From positions 1 to 64,000 of the forward strand of contig JADJPQ010000009.1 of the NCBI GenBank assembly GCA_016713175.1: a stretch of DNA of 64,000 bases, in the 5' to 3' direction. The position numbers and the translations under genes were made by a program. The notes below the pieces were generated by a model that was not told the origin of the DNA, did not search any database, and was given only the letters and a program-made list of their open reading frames with translations. This DNA is from Planctomycetota bacterium. Its GTDB lineage: Bacteria; Planctomycetota; UBA1135; UBA2386. Positions 52,339-59,781 of this stretch are shown one piece after another. Position 1 is the first letter of the stretch; the number at the start of each line of letters is the position of its first letter.

Positions 52339-53371
52339 GCCCCCGTCCCCCCTCTATCAGGGTGGGAGAACCACTTTGGTAGATGCCCATGACACCCTCT
52401 TCAGGACCGCCTTCCAACACACCCATACCATCCGCGCCCTGCTCGCGTGGCTGCTGCCAGCCGCTCTGCGCGCCGCCGTCCTGGCCGGCATCCTCGAGCC
52501 CTGGCCGGCGTCAGCCTCGGACCGCCGACTGCGATTGCACCATGCCGACCTGATGTTCGTGCTGCGGTTGTCGCCGCGGCTGGCGATCCTGTTCGTGCTC
52601 GAACACAAGTCCTGGGCCGACCGCAAGCTGTTGCGTCAGTTGCATCGCTATGTGATGCAGGTCACACAATCGTACGAGGACGCGCATGGCGGCGTGCTGT
52701 TCGTCATTCCGGTGATCGTCTACCATGGCCGGCGGAAGGGCTGGCGGCTGCAGTGGTCGCAATCCGATGTCGCCATGCCATCGGAGCTGCGTGCCGAGCT
52801 CGAGGCGTTCCTGCCGCGACTGCAGGTCGTGTTCGACGACTTGATGACCTGTTCCGAGGAGGAACTGTTGGCACGACCGCTGCCGGCGATGGCCATCCTG
52901 TGCCTGCTGTGCCTTCGATTCCTGCGCAAGGCCAGCAACGCCTTCGTCGAAGCCGCGATCGCGCGTTGGACGCCGCTGTTCGAGCGAGCCCTGACCGAGC
53001 CAGGCGGACAGGAGCTGGTGGCGGCGGTATCCTCGTATCTGCTGCACGTGACGAACCTGCCCGCCGAGAAGGTCGTCGAGCTGTTCCAGAAGACCGTCCG
53101 TGAACACGATCCGGAGTTCATCATGAGTACCGCCAGTCGTTTGCGCGCCGAAGGGCGCAAGGAAGGCCGAGTCGAAGGCCGAGTCGAGGGCCGAGTCGAA
53201 GGTCGAGTCGAGGGCCGGATCGAGGTCCTCCGCAACCAACTTGAAGCCCGATTTGGCCCGTTGCCGGAAGTCCTGGGCCAACGGCTGGCCGCCGCCTCGC
53301 TGGAGCAACTGGACCGGTTGGCGCGGCGTGTCGTCACCGCAAGCTCCTTGGACGCGGTGTTCGCCGACTGA
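52337..53371 (+). CDS. Rpn-family recombination-promoting nuclease (PD-(D/E)XK transposase-like)
   Basis: 344 residues from ATG 52337; a TTG near 52376, preceded by GGGAG, is a plausible alternative start just before VDAHDTLFRTAFQH, the usual N-terminus of the family. The nuclease core is DLMFVLRLSPRLAILFVLEHKSW, with catalytic D and the EHK triad. The C-terminal part carries five GR[VI]E units (about 276-295), then a DUF4351-like end (LRNQLEARFGPLPEVLGQRL...ASSLDAVFAD). Rpn proteins cut DNA and act in recombination or anti-phage defence. It sits directly beside a DGQHR gene. An internal start at 53123 is listed separately. Confidence 0.82.
   Translation: MPPSPLYQGGRTTLVDAHDTLFRTAFQHTHTIRALLAWLLPAALRAAVLAGILEPWPASASDRRLRLHHADLMFVLRLSPRLAILFVLEHKSWADRKLLRQLHRYVMQVTQSYEDAHGGVLFVIPVIVYHGRRKGWRLQWSQSDVAMPSELRAELEAFLPRLQVVFDDLMTCSEEELLARPLPAMAILCLLCLRFLRKASNAFVEAAIARWTPLFERALTEPGGQELVAAVSSYLLHVTNLPAEKVVELFQKTVREHDPEFIMSTASRLRAEGRKEGRVEGRVEGRVEGRVEGRIEVLRNQLEARFGPLPEVLGQRLAAASLEQLDRLARRVVTASSLDAVFAD
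53123..53371 (+). CDS. Putative internally started small antitoxin of the Rpn gene
   Basis: Within the Rpn gene and in the same frame, ATG 53123 is preceded by GGAG (53113-53116) with a 6-base gap, a better ribosome-binding site than that of the full-length start. It would yield 82 residues: MSTASRLRAEGRKEGR, the GRVE repeats and the DUF4351-like end. In E. coli, Rpn nucleases are known to be inhibited by a C-terminal product made from an internal start, so a homologous arrangement is plausible here. Expression is not shown by sequence alone. Confidence 0.4.
   Translation: MSTASRLRAEGRKEGRVEGRVEGRVEGRVEGRIEVLRNQLEARFGPLPEVLGQRLAAASLEQLDRLARRVVTASSLDAVFAD
53166..53225 (+). repeat. Five tandem 12-bp units encoding GR(V/I)E within the Rpn gene
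   Basis: Five near-identical 12-base units (GGCCGAGTCGAA and variants) run in frame from about 53166 to 53225. They encode GRVE four times and GRIE once. Being short, in frame and near perfect, the array can change length by slippage without breaking the gene. Such repeats often sit between the nuclease and C-terminal parts of Rpn proteins. Confidence 0.8.
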
Positions 53372-53482
53372 CCCGCAGGGAATCGGACCTTCACACCGGA
53401 CTGGTCCAACCGTTCCGTTGCGGGCGCCTGTCTTCCGGCGCACACTTCCCCCCAACCGTTCTCGACCCCAGGAGCCGACCGA

Positions 53483-54613
53483 ATGTTCGCCCAGCGCATG
53501 CGCCAGAAGGAATCGGAGTTCTACTTCGTCAGCTACCCGGCCGAGGACCTGCTGCGCAAGGTCAGGTTCGTCAGTCGATTCTACGGCGAACGGGGCGAGG
53601 TGATCGGCGGCGACACCAGCGACGCCAAGAAGCTCGACGATGTCGAGCGCTACGTGCAGGCGATCGAGAAGAACAGCAAGTCCTTCCAGCGCGACCTGAA
53701 TCGCAGGAAGGTCCGCCAGATCAAGGACTTCTATCGCAACGAGACGCGCCAGCCGGTGATCCCCGGCGCCGTGCTGCTGTTCTCGACCGAGAAGCTCGAG
53801 TTCCAGCCGATGAAGGGCATGGAGCGCGCCGGCAACCTGGCCGAGCCGCGCGGTGATTTCCTGATCATCGATGGCCAGCACCGACTCGCCGGCCTGCACT
53901 TCTACCTGCAGGAGAAGGACGCCGATCGCCGGGTCGAAGTGCCAGTGGTCATCTTCGACGGCAAGACCAGCGACTTCGCGACCGAGATGTTCGTGGTGAT
54001 CAACAGCACCCACACCCGCATCAACAAGTCGCACCTGATCGACCTGTACGAGCGCATCGAGTGGGGCACCGACCCCGAGAAGAAATACGCGGCGACGCTG
54101 GTGCGCGCGCTCTACGAAGAAGACGACTCGCCACTGCAGTACCACATCAACATGCTTGGCGGCCGCTCGCACCAGGAGATGTGGCTCAACCAGGCTCAGC
54201 TGTTCGGCGAGGTGTTGCGGCTGATCAAACGCAAGGACGCCACCCACCGGTTCAAGGATGGCCGCGGCTGGAGCAAGGAGCGCGGCTATGGGCTCGTCCG
54301 CGACGTGCTGCGCGCCTGTCGTTCGGGCTTTGGCGACGCGTGGGGCGACAACAAGGGCTACATGGTCACGCGGGACGTGACCCTCGAAGCGATGGTGCGC
54401 CTGGCCGGCGATGTCGCCGCCAAGACCGATGCGGCAGTGATGCCCGGCGCGGATCTGCAGAAGGTGCTGGATGCCCGCTTCAAGGCGCTGGGCGAGCTGG
54501 TGTTCGACTTCCGCCGCGACGGCTTCTACGAACGCTTCCCGGCCCGCGGGCAGGTCGAGCGCATCGACATCATCAAGAAGCGGCTGGCCCGCCAGACCCG
54601 CTTCGAGGGCTGA
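53483..54613 (+). CDS. Solitary DGQHR-domain protein (DndB-like)
   Basis: 376 residues. The defining motif is FLIIDGQHRLAGLHFYL (D130-G-Q-H-R134), preceded by VIPGAVLLFSTEK and followed by PVVIFDGKTSDFATEMFVVINSTHTRINKSHLIDLY, all as in DGQHR family members. DndB, one member, regulates phosphorothioation genes, but no dndACDE or sspBCD gene is near, so this is an orphan. AGGAG lies upstream of the ATG. Its neighbour is the Rpn nuclease 111 bases before it; the two could form a defence cassette, which is inference. Confidence 0.85.
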   Translation: MFAQRMRQKESEFYFVSYPAEDLLRKVRFVSRFYGERGEVIGGDTSDAKKLDDVERYVQAIEKNSKSFQRDLNRRKVRQIKDFYRNETRQPVIPGAVLLFSTEKLEFQPMKGMERAGNLAEPRGDFLIIDGQHRLAGLHFYLQEKDADRRVEVPVVIFDGKTSDFATEMFVVINSTHTRINKSHLIDLYERIEWGTDPEKKYAATLVRALYEEDDSPLQYHINMLGGRSHQEMWLNQAQLFGEVLRLIKRKDATHRFKDGRGWSKERGYGLVRDVLRACRSGFGDAWGDNKGYMVTRDVTLEAMVRLAGDVAAKTDAAVMPGADLQKVLDARFKALGELVFDFRRDGFYERFPARGQVERIDIIKKRLARQTRFEG

Positions 54614-54621
54614 GCGTCGCG

Positions 54622-55530
54622 CTACGGCCCGATCGGGCCTTGCCGTTCGCACGCCACCTCGGCCTGCAACCAGCGGCGGAACGCGACCAGCGCCGGCAGA
54701 TCCTTCCGCGACGGGGGGAACACCAGCCAGTAGGCCTTGCCGGTCGCCAACCGCGACCCGGGAAAGGCCTCGACCAGTTGGCCGGACTGCAGTTCTTCGC
54801 GGATCAGGAACTCAGGCAACAGCGCGACCCCGAGTCCGGCGATCGCCGCCTGCAACACCATCGCGTGGTTCTCGAAGCGCGGCCCGCGCTGGCCATCGAC
54901 CCCGCGCACTTCCCGCGCCAGCAGCCAGTCCCGCCAGCCACCCGGCCGAGCCGACATCTGCAGCAGCACCTGGTCGCCGAGCTGCGCCGGTCCGGCCATC
55001 CGTTGTCGCAGCGGCGGCGCGCACACGACCACGACCGTCTCGTCGAGCAGGTGCTCGATCTCGGCACCGGGCCATCGGGCCTCACCATGGTGGATCGCCG
55101 CATCGAATTCGGTGCCTTCGAACTCGAACGGGTGGATCCGCGTCGTGAAGTTGACCTGCACTTCCGGATGCGCCCGGGCAAAGCCAGGAAACCGCGGAAT
55201 CAGCCACTGCGTGCCGAACGTCGGCAGGATGACGAGCTGCAACACCCCACCGCCGAGCCGGAACGATCGCAGCTCGAGCCGTGCCGATTCGAGTTCGTCG
55301 AAAGCCCGCCGCACGCGCTGCAGGTAGCGTTCGCCGGCAGGGGTCAGGCGGATCCGTTGCCGCACGCGGACGAACAGGTCGACGCCAAGGTGCTCCTCCA
55401 GAGCCTGGATCTGCCGGGTGATCGCACTCTGCGTCAGGTGCAGTTCACGCCCCGCCTGGGTGATGCTGAGGTGGAACGCCGCCGACTCGAAGGCCTGCAA
55501 AGCGACCGTGCCAGGGAGATCTCGGACCAC
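54622..55530 (-). CDS. LysR-family transcriptional regulator (GcvA-like)
   Basis: 302 residues from GTG 55530 (VVRDLPGTVALQAFESAAFHL). The helix-turn-helix is SITQAGRELHLTQSAITRQIQALEEHLGVDLFVR (about 23-56). The C-terminal effector domain is of the periplasmic-binding fold, with LPTFGTQWLIPRFPGFARAHPEVQV. Divergent from the HglS-type gene with 89 bases between, in which the operator-like inverted repeat 55531-55551 abuts the regulator start. It most likely controls hglS and the following dehydrogenase and itself. Effector unknown; 2-oxoadipate or a lysine catabolite would fit. Confidence 0.93.
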   Translation of the reverse strand: MVRDLPGTVALQAFESAAFHLSITQAGRELHLTQSAITRQIQALEEHLGVDLFVRVRQRIRLTPAGERYLQRVRRAFDELESARLELRSFRLGGGVLQLVILPTFGTQWLIPRFPGFARAHPEVQVNFTTRIHPFEFEGTEFDAAIHHGEARWPGAEIEHLLDETVVVVCAPPLRQRMAGPAQLGDQVLLQMSARPGGWRDWLLAREVRGVDGQRGPRFENHAMVLQAAIAGLGVALLPEFLIREELQSGQLVEAFPGSRLATGKAYWLVFPPSRKDLPALVAFRRWLQAEVACERQGPIGP

Positions 55531-55551
55531 TTCATGATTCTACGTCATGAA
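55531..55551. promoter_or_regulatory. LysR-type operator (perfect 7-7-7 inverted repeat)
   Basis: TTCATGA, a 7-base spacer, then TCATGAA, an exact dyad with the T-N11-A core of LysR-type sites. It lies right against the lysR start codon and about 70 bases before hglS. A further ATCATG follows at 55553-55558 and may extend the binding region. Regulators of this family usually bind such sites to repress themselves and activate the divergent gene. Confidence 0.75.
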
Positions 55552-55619
55552 CATCATGCGAAACACTGAGAAACGCCGGACGAATCCCACAGCAACCGCT
55601 TGGCTACTCTTCTGCAGCA

Positions 55620-56663
55620 ATGATCGCCCTTCATGAAACGAAGCTCTGGGCCCTGCTGGATGGTGTCGCCGGCACAGCCCGCACCGCACAGCTGTTCGCG
55701 GCCCTGACGATCGACTCCCGCCTGCTGCAGCCGCGTCATCCGGAAGTGACGCGAGGCGAACTGGCACAGGCGCTGGCGATGCTGCTGTTCGAGAACGTCA
55801 CCAACGCCGTGCCGATGGCCAGGGCCTACGTTCGCGACGCGATCCGTGAAGGGCGCAAGTTGACGTTCGACCATGGCGCACTGCGCACCGTCGCCGCGCC
55901 ATCGGGCATGCTGCCCGTCGGCCATCTGGCGTTCGCCAGGATCCTCGAACCGCTGGGCTACCAGGTCGCCGGCGTCTACCCGCTCGACCGCCTCGGCATG
56001 ACCGGCCGCGCCTACGCCCACGTCGATCTGCCCGAATCGATCGCCCAGTACTTCGTCAGCGAACTGCATCCTGAACGCTTCAGCCCCGACTTCCAGGCTG
56101 CCGTTCAGCGCGTGGTGTCGTCGTCGCACGAGCCGTTGCCGCAGCGCGCGCTCGATCTGCTGGCCACGCTGGCCCAGGCCGGCACGTTGCCGCTGCGCAG
56201 CGCGATCCGGCTGCTGCCGAACCTGGTCGCCTGCTTCGCGCGGCACCACGCCGAGCCGAACTGGAACGACTACCAGTTGCTGCTCCGCGAGTCGGCCGAG
56301 ATGGCCTGGATCGCCACCGAAGGCAATGCCTTCAACCACGCCACCGATCGCGTCGCCGACGTCGCCGTCGTGGCCGAACAGCAACGCCGGCGCGGCCGCC
56401 CGATCAAGGAAGCACTCGAAGTCTCGGGCAGCGGCCGCGTGATCCAGACCGCGTTCCGCGCCGCGCAGGTCGAACGCCTGTTCGTCGACGCCGACGGCTC
56501 GCTGCGGTCGGCGATGGTGCCGGGCTCGTTCCACGAGTTCATCACTCGCAAGGAGGAGGCGCCAGGCCGCCTCGACCTGCGCTTCGACAGCAGCAACGCC
56601 CAGGCGATCTTCAAGATGACGGCCAGCGGCGGCGACGGCGACGCGGTCCGCGCCAGCGCCTGA
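55620..56663 (+). CDS. 2-oxoadipate dioxygenase/decarboxylase (HglS-type, DUF1338)
   Basis: 347 residues of the DUF1338 family. Candidate metal ligands and the substrate arginine are in FDHGALRTV (H85, R89), EGNAFNHATDRV (H240) and GSFHEFITR (E306), with the same spacing pattern as the characterised Pseudomonas HglS. Characterised members convert 2-oxoadipate, Fe(II)- and O2-dependent, to D-2-hydroxyglutarate and CO2, the late step of D-lysine catabolism. The next gene encodes the matching D-2-hydroxyglutarate dehydrogenase type, which strengthens the call. Controlled by the divergent LysR gene. No strong ribosome-binding site is visible. Confidence 0.82.
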   Translation: MIALHETKLWALLDGVAGTARTAQLFAALTIDSRLLQPRHPEVTRGELAQALAMLLFENVTNAVPMARAYVRDAIREGRKLTFDHGALRTVAAPSGMLPVGHLAFARILEPLGYQVAGVYPLDRLGMTGRAYAHVDLPESIAQYFVSELHPERFSPDFQAAVQRVVSSSHEPLPQRALDLLATLAQAGTLPLRSAIRLLPNLVACFARHHAEPNWNDYQLLLRESAEMAWIATEGNAFNHATDRVADVAVVAEQQRRRGRPIKEALEVSGSGRVIQTAFRAAQVERLFVDADGSLRSAMVPGSFHEFITRKEEAPGRLDLRFDSSNAQAIFKMTASGGDGDAVRASA

Positions 56664-56715
56664 CCCGCCGGAACATCGCGCTCGACAACCTGCCGCGGCA
56701 GTGGATCATGCCCCG

Positions 56716-58134
56716 ATGGACCGGATGACGAGCGAACCCCTGCTCTCGGCCCTGCGCATCGCGCTCGGGCCGACCGGCGTCTTGACGGAAGCCGTCGACC
56801 TGGCGCGGTTCGAGAACGGCTGGCGCTACGGCAAAGGCAAGGCGCTGGGTGTGGTCCGGCCGGCGAATGCCGTGGAGACCGCCACCGCGCTGCGGCTCTG
56901 CGCCGACCACGGCGCGCGGGTGATGCCACAGGGTGCCAACACCGGCCTGGTCGGCGCCAGCAATCCGGATGCGTCCGGCGCGATGGTGGTCCTGAGCCTG
57001 GAGCGGATGAACAAGACGATCGACCTCGACCTCGGCAACCGGACGGTGCTGGTCGACGGCGGCGTGTTGCTGTCGCAGCTCAACGAGGCGCTGAAGCCGC
57101 ATGCCCTGTTCTTCCCGGTCGATCTCGGTGCCGACCCGCAGATCGGCGGCATGGTCGCCACCAACACCGGTGGCACGCGGTTGCTCAAGTACGGCGATGT
57201 CCGGCGCAACCTGCTCGGCGCCGAAGTCGTGTTCGGCGACGGCACGGTGCTGTGCGACCTGAATCGGCTGCGCAAGAACAACACCGGCCTCGACGCCAAG
57301 CAGTTGTTCGTCGGCACCACGGGACTGTTCGGCATCGTCACCCGCGCGGTGCTGCAGGTGGCGCCGCTGCCGCGGCAGCGGGCGGTCGCACTGGTCGGCT
57401 GCCGCGACGGCGAGGCGGTGCTGAGGCTGCTGGCAGCGCTCGAACAGGACCTCGGCGACGTGCTTTCGGCGTTCGAAGTGATGAGCCGGAACGCGCTGGG
57501 CCCGGTGTTCTCGCACCAACCGGCGCTGCGCAACCCATTCGGCGCCGCGCTGCCGGCCTATGCCGTGCTGGTGGAGCTGGCGTCGACGCTGCCGGCCACC
57601 GCGTTCGCGATCGGCGACGTGCTCGAAGGCACGCTCGGTTCGCACCTGGAGGTCGACGGCGACGCCGTCACCGACGTGTTCGTCGCCGGCGGCGAGGAGT
57701 TCTGGAACATCCGCCACCACATCAGCGAGTCGCTGCGCCACGAGGGCCGCACACTGGCCTTCGACATCAGCGTCGCACGTTCGCAGTTGCCGGCATTCAC
57801 GACCACAGTCGAACGGCTGCTGGCGCAGAGCCACGCATTCGTCCGGCTGTGCGACTACGGCCATTGGGGCGACGGCGGCACGCACCTCAATCTGGTCTGG
57901 CGCGACGCCGACGCCCCGCGACCGTATGCCGCGATCGTCGAAGAACTGCAGCCCCGGATCTACGACCTCGCCGTGCGCGACTTCGGTGGCAGCTATTCGG
58001 CCGAACACGGGGTCGGCCCGCACAACCAGAGGTTCTTCGACCGCTACACTCCGGCGCCGGTCAAGCAGCTCGGTGCACTGCTCCGCCAGCACTGCGATCC
58101 ACGCCACCTGCTCGGCACGACGCGACTCTGGTAG
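56716..58134 (+). CDS. FAD-binding oxidoreductase, probable D-2-hydroxyglutarate dehydrogenase
   Basis: 472 residues from ATG 56716 (GTG 56701 is possible). VMPQGANTGLVGASNPDASGAMVVLSLERMN is the FAD-binding PP-loop of the GlcD/D2HGDH family. DLGADPQIGGMVATNTGGTRLLKYGDVR follows, and the C-terminal half has VRLCDYGHWGDGGTHLNLVW (H-x-GDGNxH-like metal site) and GGSYSAEHGVGPHN. These match D-2-hydroxyglutarate and D-lactate dehydrogenases. Lying 52 bases after an HglS-type gene, its likely role is oxidation of D-2-hydroxyglutarate to 2-oxoglutarate with ETF (44799-46554) as possible acceptor. Confidence 0.85.
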   Translation: MDRMTSEPLLSALRIALGPTGVLTEAVDLARFENGWRYGKGKALGVVRPANAVETATALRLCADHGARVMPQGANTGLVGASNPDASGAMVVLSLERMNKTIDLDLGNRTVLVDGGVLLSQLNEALKPHALFFPVDLGADPQIGGMVATNTGGTRLLKYGDVRRNLLGAEVVFGDGTVLCDLNRLRKNNTGLDAKQLFVGTTGLFGIVTRAVLQVAPLPRQRAVALVGCRDGEAVLRLLAALEQDLGDVLSAFEVMSRNALGPVFSHQPALRNPFGAALPAYAVLVELASTLPATAFAIGDVLEGTLGSHLEVDGDAVTDVFVAGGEEFWNIRHHISESLRHEGRTLAFDISVARSQLPAFTTTVERLLAQSHAFVRLCDYGHWGDGGTHLNLVWRDADAPRPYAAIVEELQPRIYDLAVRDFGGSYSAEHGVGPHNQRFFDRYTPAPVKQLGALLRQHCDPRHLLGTTRLW

Positions 58135-58137
58135 CGT

Positions 58138-58839
58138 TCAGCCAACGGCATTGCTGACCCGCGCCGGGCACAGCTCGGCCAGCGGACACTGCGGGCACTT
58201 CGGCTGCTGCGCCAGGCACACGTAGCGACCGTGCAACAGGAGCCGATGTCCGCCGTCGATCCACTGTTCCTGCGGCAGCAGCGCACACAGTTCCTGCTCG
58301 ATCGCTTCCGGCTTGCTGGCCGTGGTCAGCCCGAGCCGCTGTGCGACCCGGCTGACGTGCGTGTCGACGACGATGCCGCTCGCAATCCTGTAGGCGACGC
58401 CGAGTACGACATTGGCGGTCTTGCGCGCAACTCCAGGCAGCTCGAGCAGGGCGGCCAGATCGCGGGGCACCTGGCCGCCATGCTGCTGTTCGATCGCGAG
58501 GCTGGCACCCTGGATGGCCTTGGCCTTGTTGCGGAAGAACCCGGTCTTGTGGACGACCTGTTCGACCTCATCACGCGGCGCCGCCGCCAGCGCCGCCGGC
58601 GTCGGCCAGCGACGGAACAGCTCGGGGGTCACCGTGTTGACCGTCCGATCGGTGCTCTGCGCACTGAGGATCGTCGCGATCAGCAGCGTCCAGGCATCCC
58701 GATGATCGAGCTCGCACCGCGGCTCCGGGATCGCCTTCGCCAGCCGACGCAACATCCCAGCGACGTCCGGTGCGGCTCTCGACTGCGGGCGTCGGCGAGG
58801 CCCTGGCACCGACTTCGGACGCGGCTTCTCCCTGGCCAT
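58138..58839 (-). CDS. nth: Endonuclease III, DNA glycosylase/AP lyase
   Basis: 233 residues. Helix-hairpin-helix LELPGVARKTANVVLGVAY with the catalytic lysine, and VDTHVSRVAQRLGL with the catalytic aspartate. The [4Fe-4S] loop is C-x6-C-x2-C-x5-C (CLAQQPKCPQCPLAELCP). An N-terminal basic extension of about 25 residues (REKPRPKSVPGPRRRPQ) precedes the glycosylase core. Removes oxidised pyrimidines from DNA. Last gene of the prfB operon; starts 2 bases after the AbiEii-like gene. Confidence 0.94.
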   Translation of the reverse strand: MAREKPRPKSVPGPRRRPQSRAAPDVAGMLRRLAKAIPEPRCELDHRDAWTLLIATILSAQSTDRTVNTVTPELFRRWPTPAALAAAPRDEVEQVVHKTGFFRNKAKAIQGASLAIEQQHGGQVPRDLAALLELPGVARKTANVVLGVAYRIASGIVVDTHVSRVAQRLGLTTASKPEAIEQELCALLPQEQWIDGGHRLLLHGRYVCLAQQPKCPQCPLAELCPARVSNAVG

Positions 58840-58841
58840 GG

Positions 58842-59492
58842 TCACTCCTTTGGCGCACTTCGCCGGCGCAGTTCCCGCACCAGCTCGACGCGAAACGCCT
58901 CGATCTCGCCTGCGGTGAGCCCGCCGGGCATGGTCGCATCCTCGCCGATTCGCACTCCGTCCAGAAGCCACGCCAACGTCGCCGCCGAGACGCCGCCATC
59001 CTTGCGTTCTGCGTCGGCTAGCATCACGCCCAGGTCAGTCCCTCGCTGCAGGATCGCGCGCACGTCGACCAGGTCACGGATCTCGCCACGCCCGACCAGC
59101 GCACACAACTTGTTGGCGGCAATCTCGCGCAACGAATGCACCCTGATCGAGCCGGAGGTCACGGGCTGGTCCACATCGGGGACACGGTCGATCACCAGAT
59201 CGACGACGGTAGTTTCGGCGCCGCGTCGCACCAGCCAGCGCTGGAACTCCGGAAAGGTGCGCAGTGACTCGGCGCTGCCACCCAACGCCGCCGCGACGGC
59301 CTGCAGCACCCGCGCACCGTCGACCAGGTCCGTGGGAGGCTTGGCGAACAGGTCGAGGTCATCACTCGTTTGATGCCGCAGGTGGAATCCTGCCAGCGCC
59401 GCACCGCCCGTGAGTACGAACCGTTGTTCACGCGCGAAGAACTCACGCAGCAGATCGGCCTGCAGTGGGCTCAGCTGCTCAGAGGATGCCAT
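58842..59492 (-). CDS. AbiEii/AbiGii-type nucleotidyltransferase
   Basis: 216 residues from ATG 59492; TTG 59510 is an alternative. The N-terminal nucleotidyltransferase core is FVLTGGAALAGFHLRHQTSDDLDLFA (about 25-50), with GG, then S/T...DLDLF, the metal-binding aspartates. Next comes VVDLVIDRVPDVDQP with the third acid and LREIAANKLCALVGRGEIRDLVDVRAIL, the AbiEii pattern. Family members are toxins that modify tRNA or target nucleotides, normally paired with an AbiEi antitoxin; here the partner is instead the 97-residue gene just upstream, which it overlaps by 14 bases. Confidence 0.83.
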   Translation of the reverse strand: MASSEQLSPLQADLLREFFAREQRFVLTGGAALAGFHLRHQTSDDLDLFAKPPTDLVDGARVLQAVAAALGGSAESLRTFPEFQRWLVRRGAETTVVDLVIDRVPDVDQPVTSGSIRVHSLREIAANKLCALVGRGEIRDLVDVRAILQRGTDLGVMLADAERKDGGVSAATLAWLLDGVRIGEDATMPGGLTAGEIEAFRVELVRELRRRSAPKE

Positions 59493-59772
59493 CGGCCCGC
59501 CACCCTTCAATCAACCAGTTCCAGAACGGTCGCGAACGGCCGAGATGCCGATCGACCTTCGGCCACAGCGGCAACACGTCGCGCAGCTTCAGCAGTTTCC
59601 AGACATCCTGATAGCGGGCTTCGCGCAGCACTCGTGCCATCCACAAGGCACGCTCGTCCGGATCCGGAATCGCCAGCTTCTTCCGCAACTGCCCGTACGT
59701 GAGATCGAGGTCCCACAGGAAGTAGGGGCGCGCATTCGGGTCGTCGAGGTCGGTCGACAGCGGTGGCCGCAC
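59479..59772 (-). CDS. Small partner protein upstream of the AbiEii-like gene
   Basis: 97 residues from GTG 59772. PYFLWDLDLTYGQLRKKLAIPDPDERALWMARVLREARYQDVWKLLKLRDVLPLWPKVDRHLG is a helical domain, rich in conserved aromatic and charged residues. It does not look like the winged-helix AbiEi antitoxin. It overlaps the nucleotidyltransferase gene by 14 bases. It could be the antitoxin or a scaffolding partner. Its homologues seem, from memory, to be always beside such nucleotidyltransferases, but no database was consulted. Confidence 0.8.
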   Translation of the reverse strand: MRPPLSTDLDDPNARPYFLWDLDLTYGQLRKKLAIPDPDERALWMARVLREARYQDVWKLLKLRDVLPLWPKVDRHLGRSRPFWNWLIEGWRADGIL

Positions 59773-59781
59773 CGCTGCAGT

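Noticed and set aside
53166..53225. Tandem repeats considered as a CRISPR array
   Set aside because: Units are 12 bases, contiguous without spacers and in frame within the Rpn gene.
53483..54613. A full Dnd/Ssp phosphorothioation system
   Set aside because: Only the DGQHR protein is present; no cysteine desulfurase, PAPS reductase-like or ATPase gene is near.
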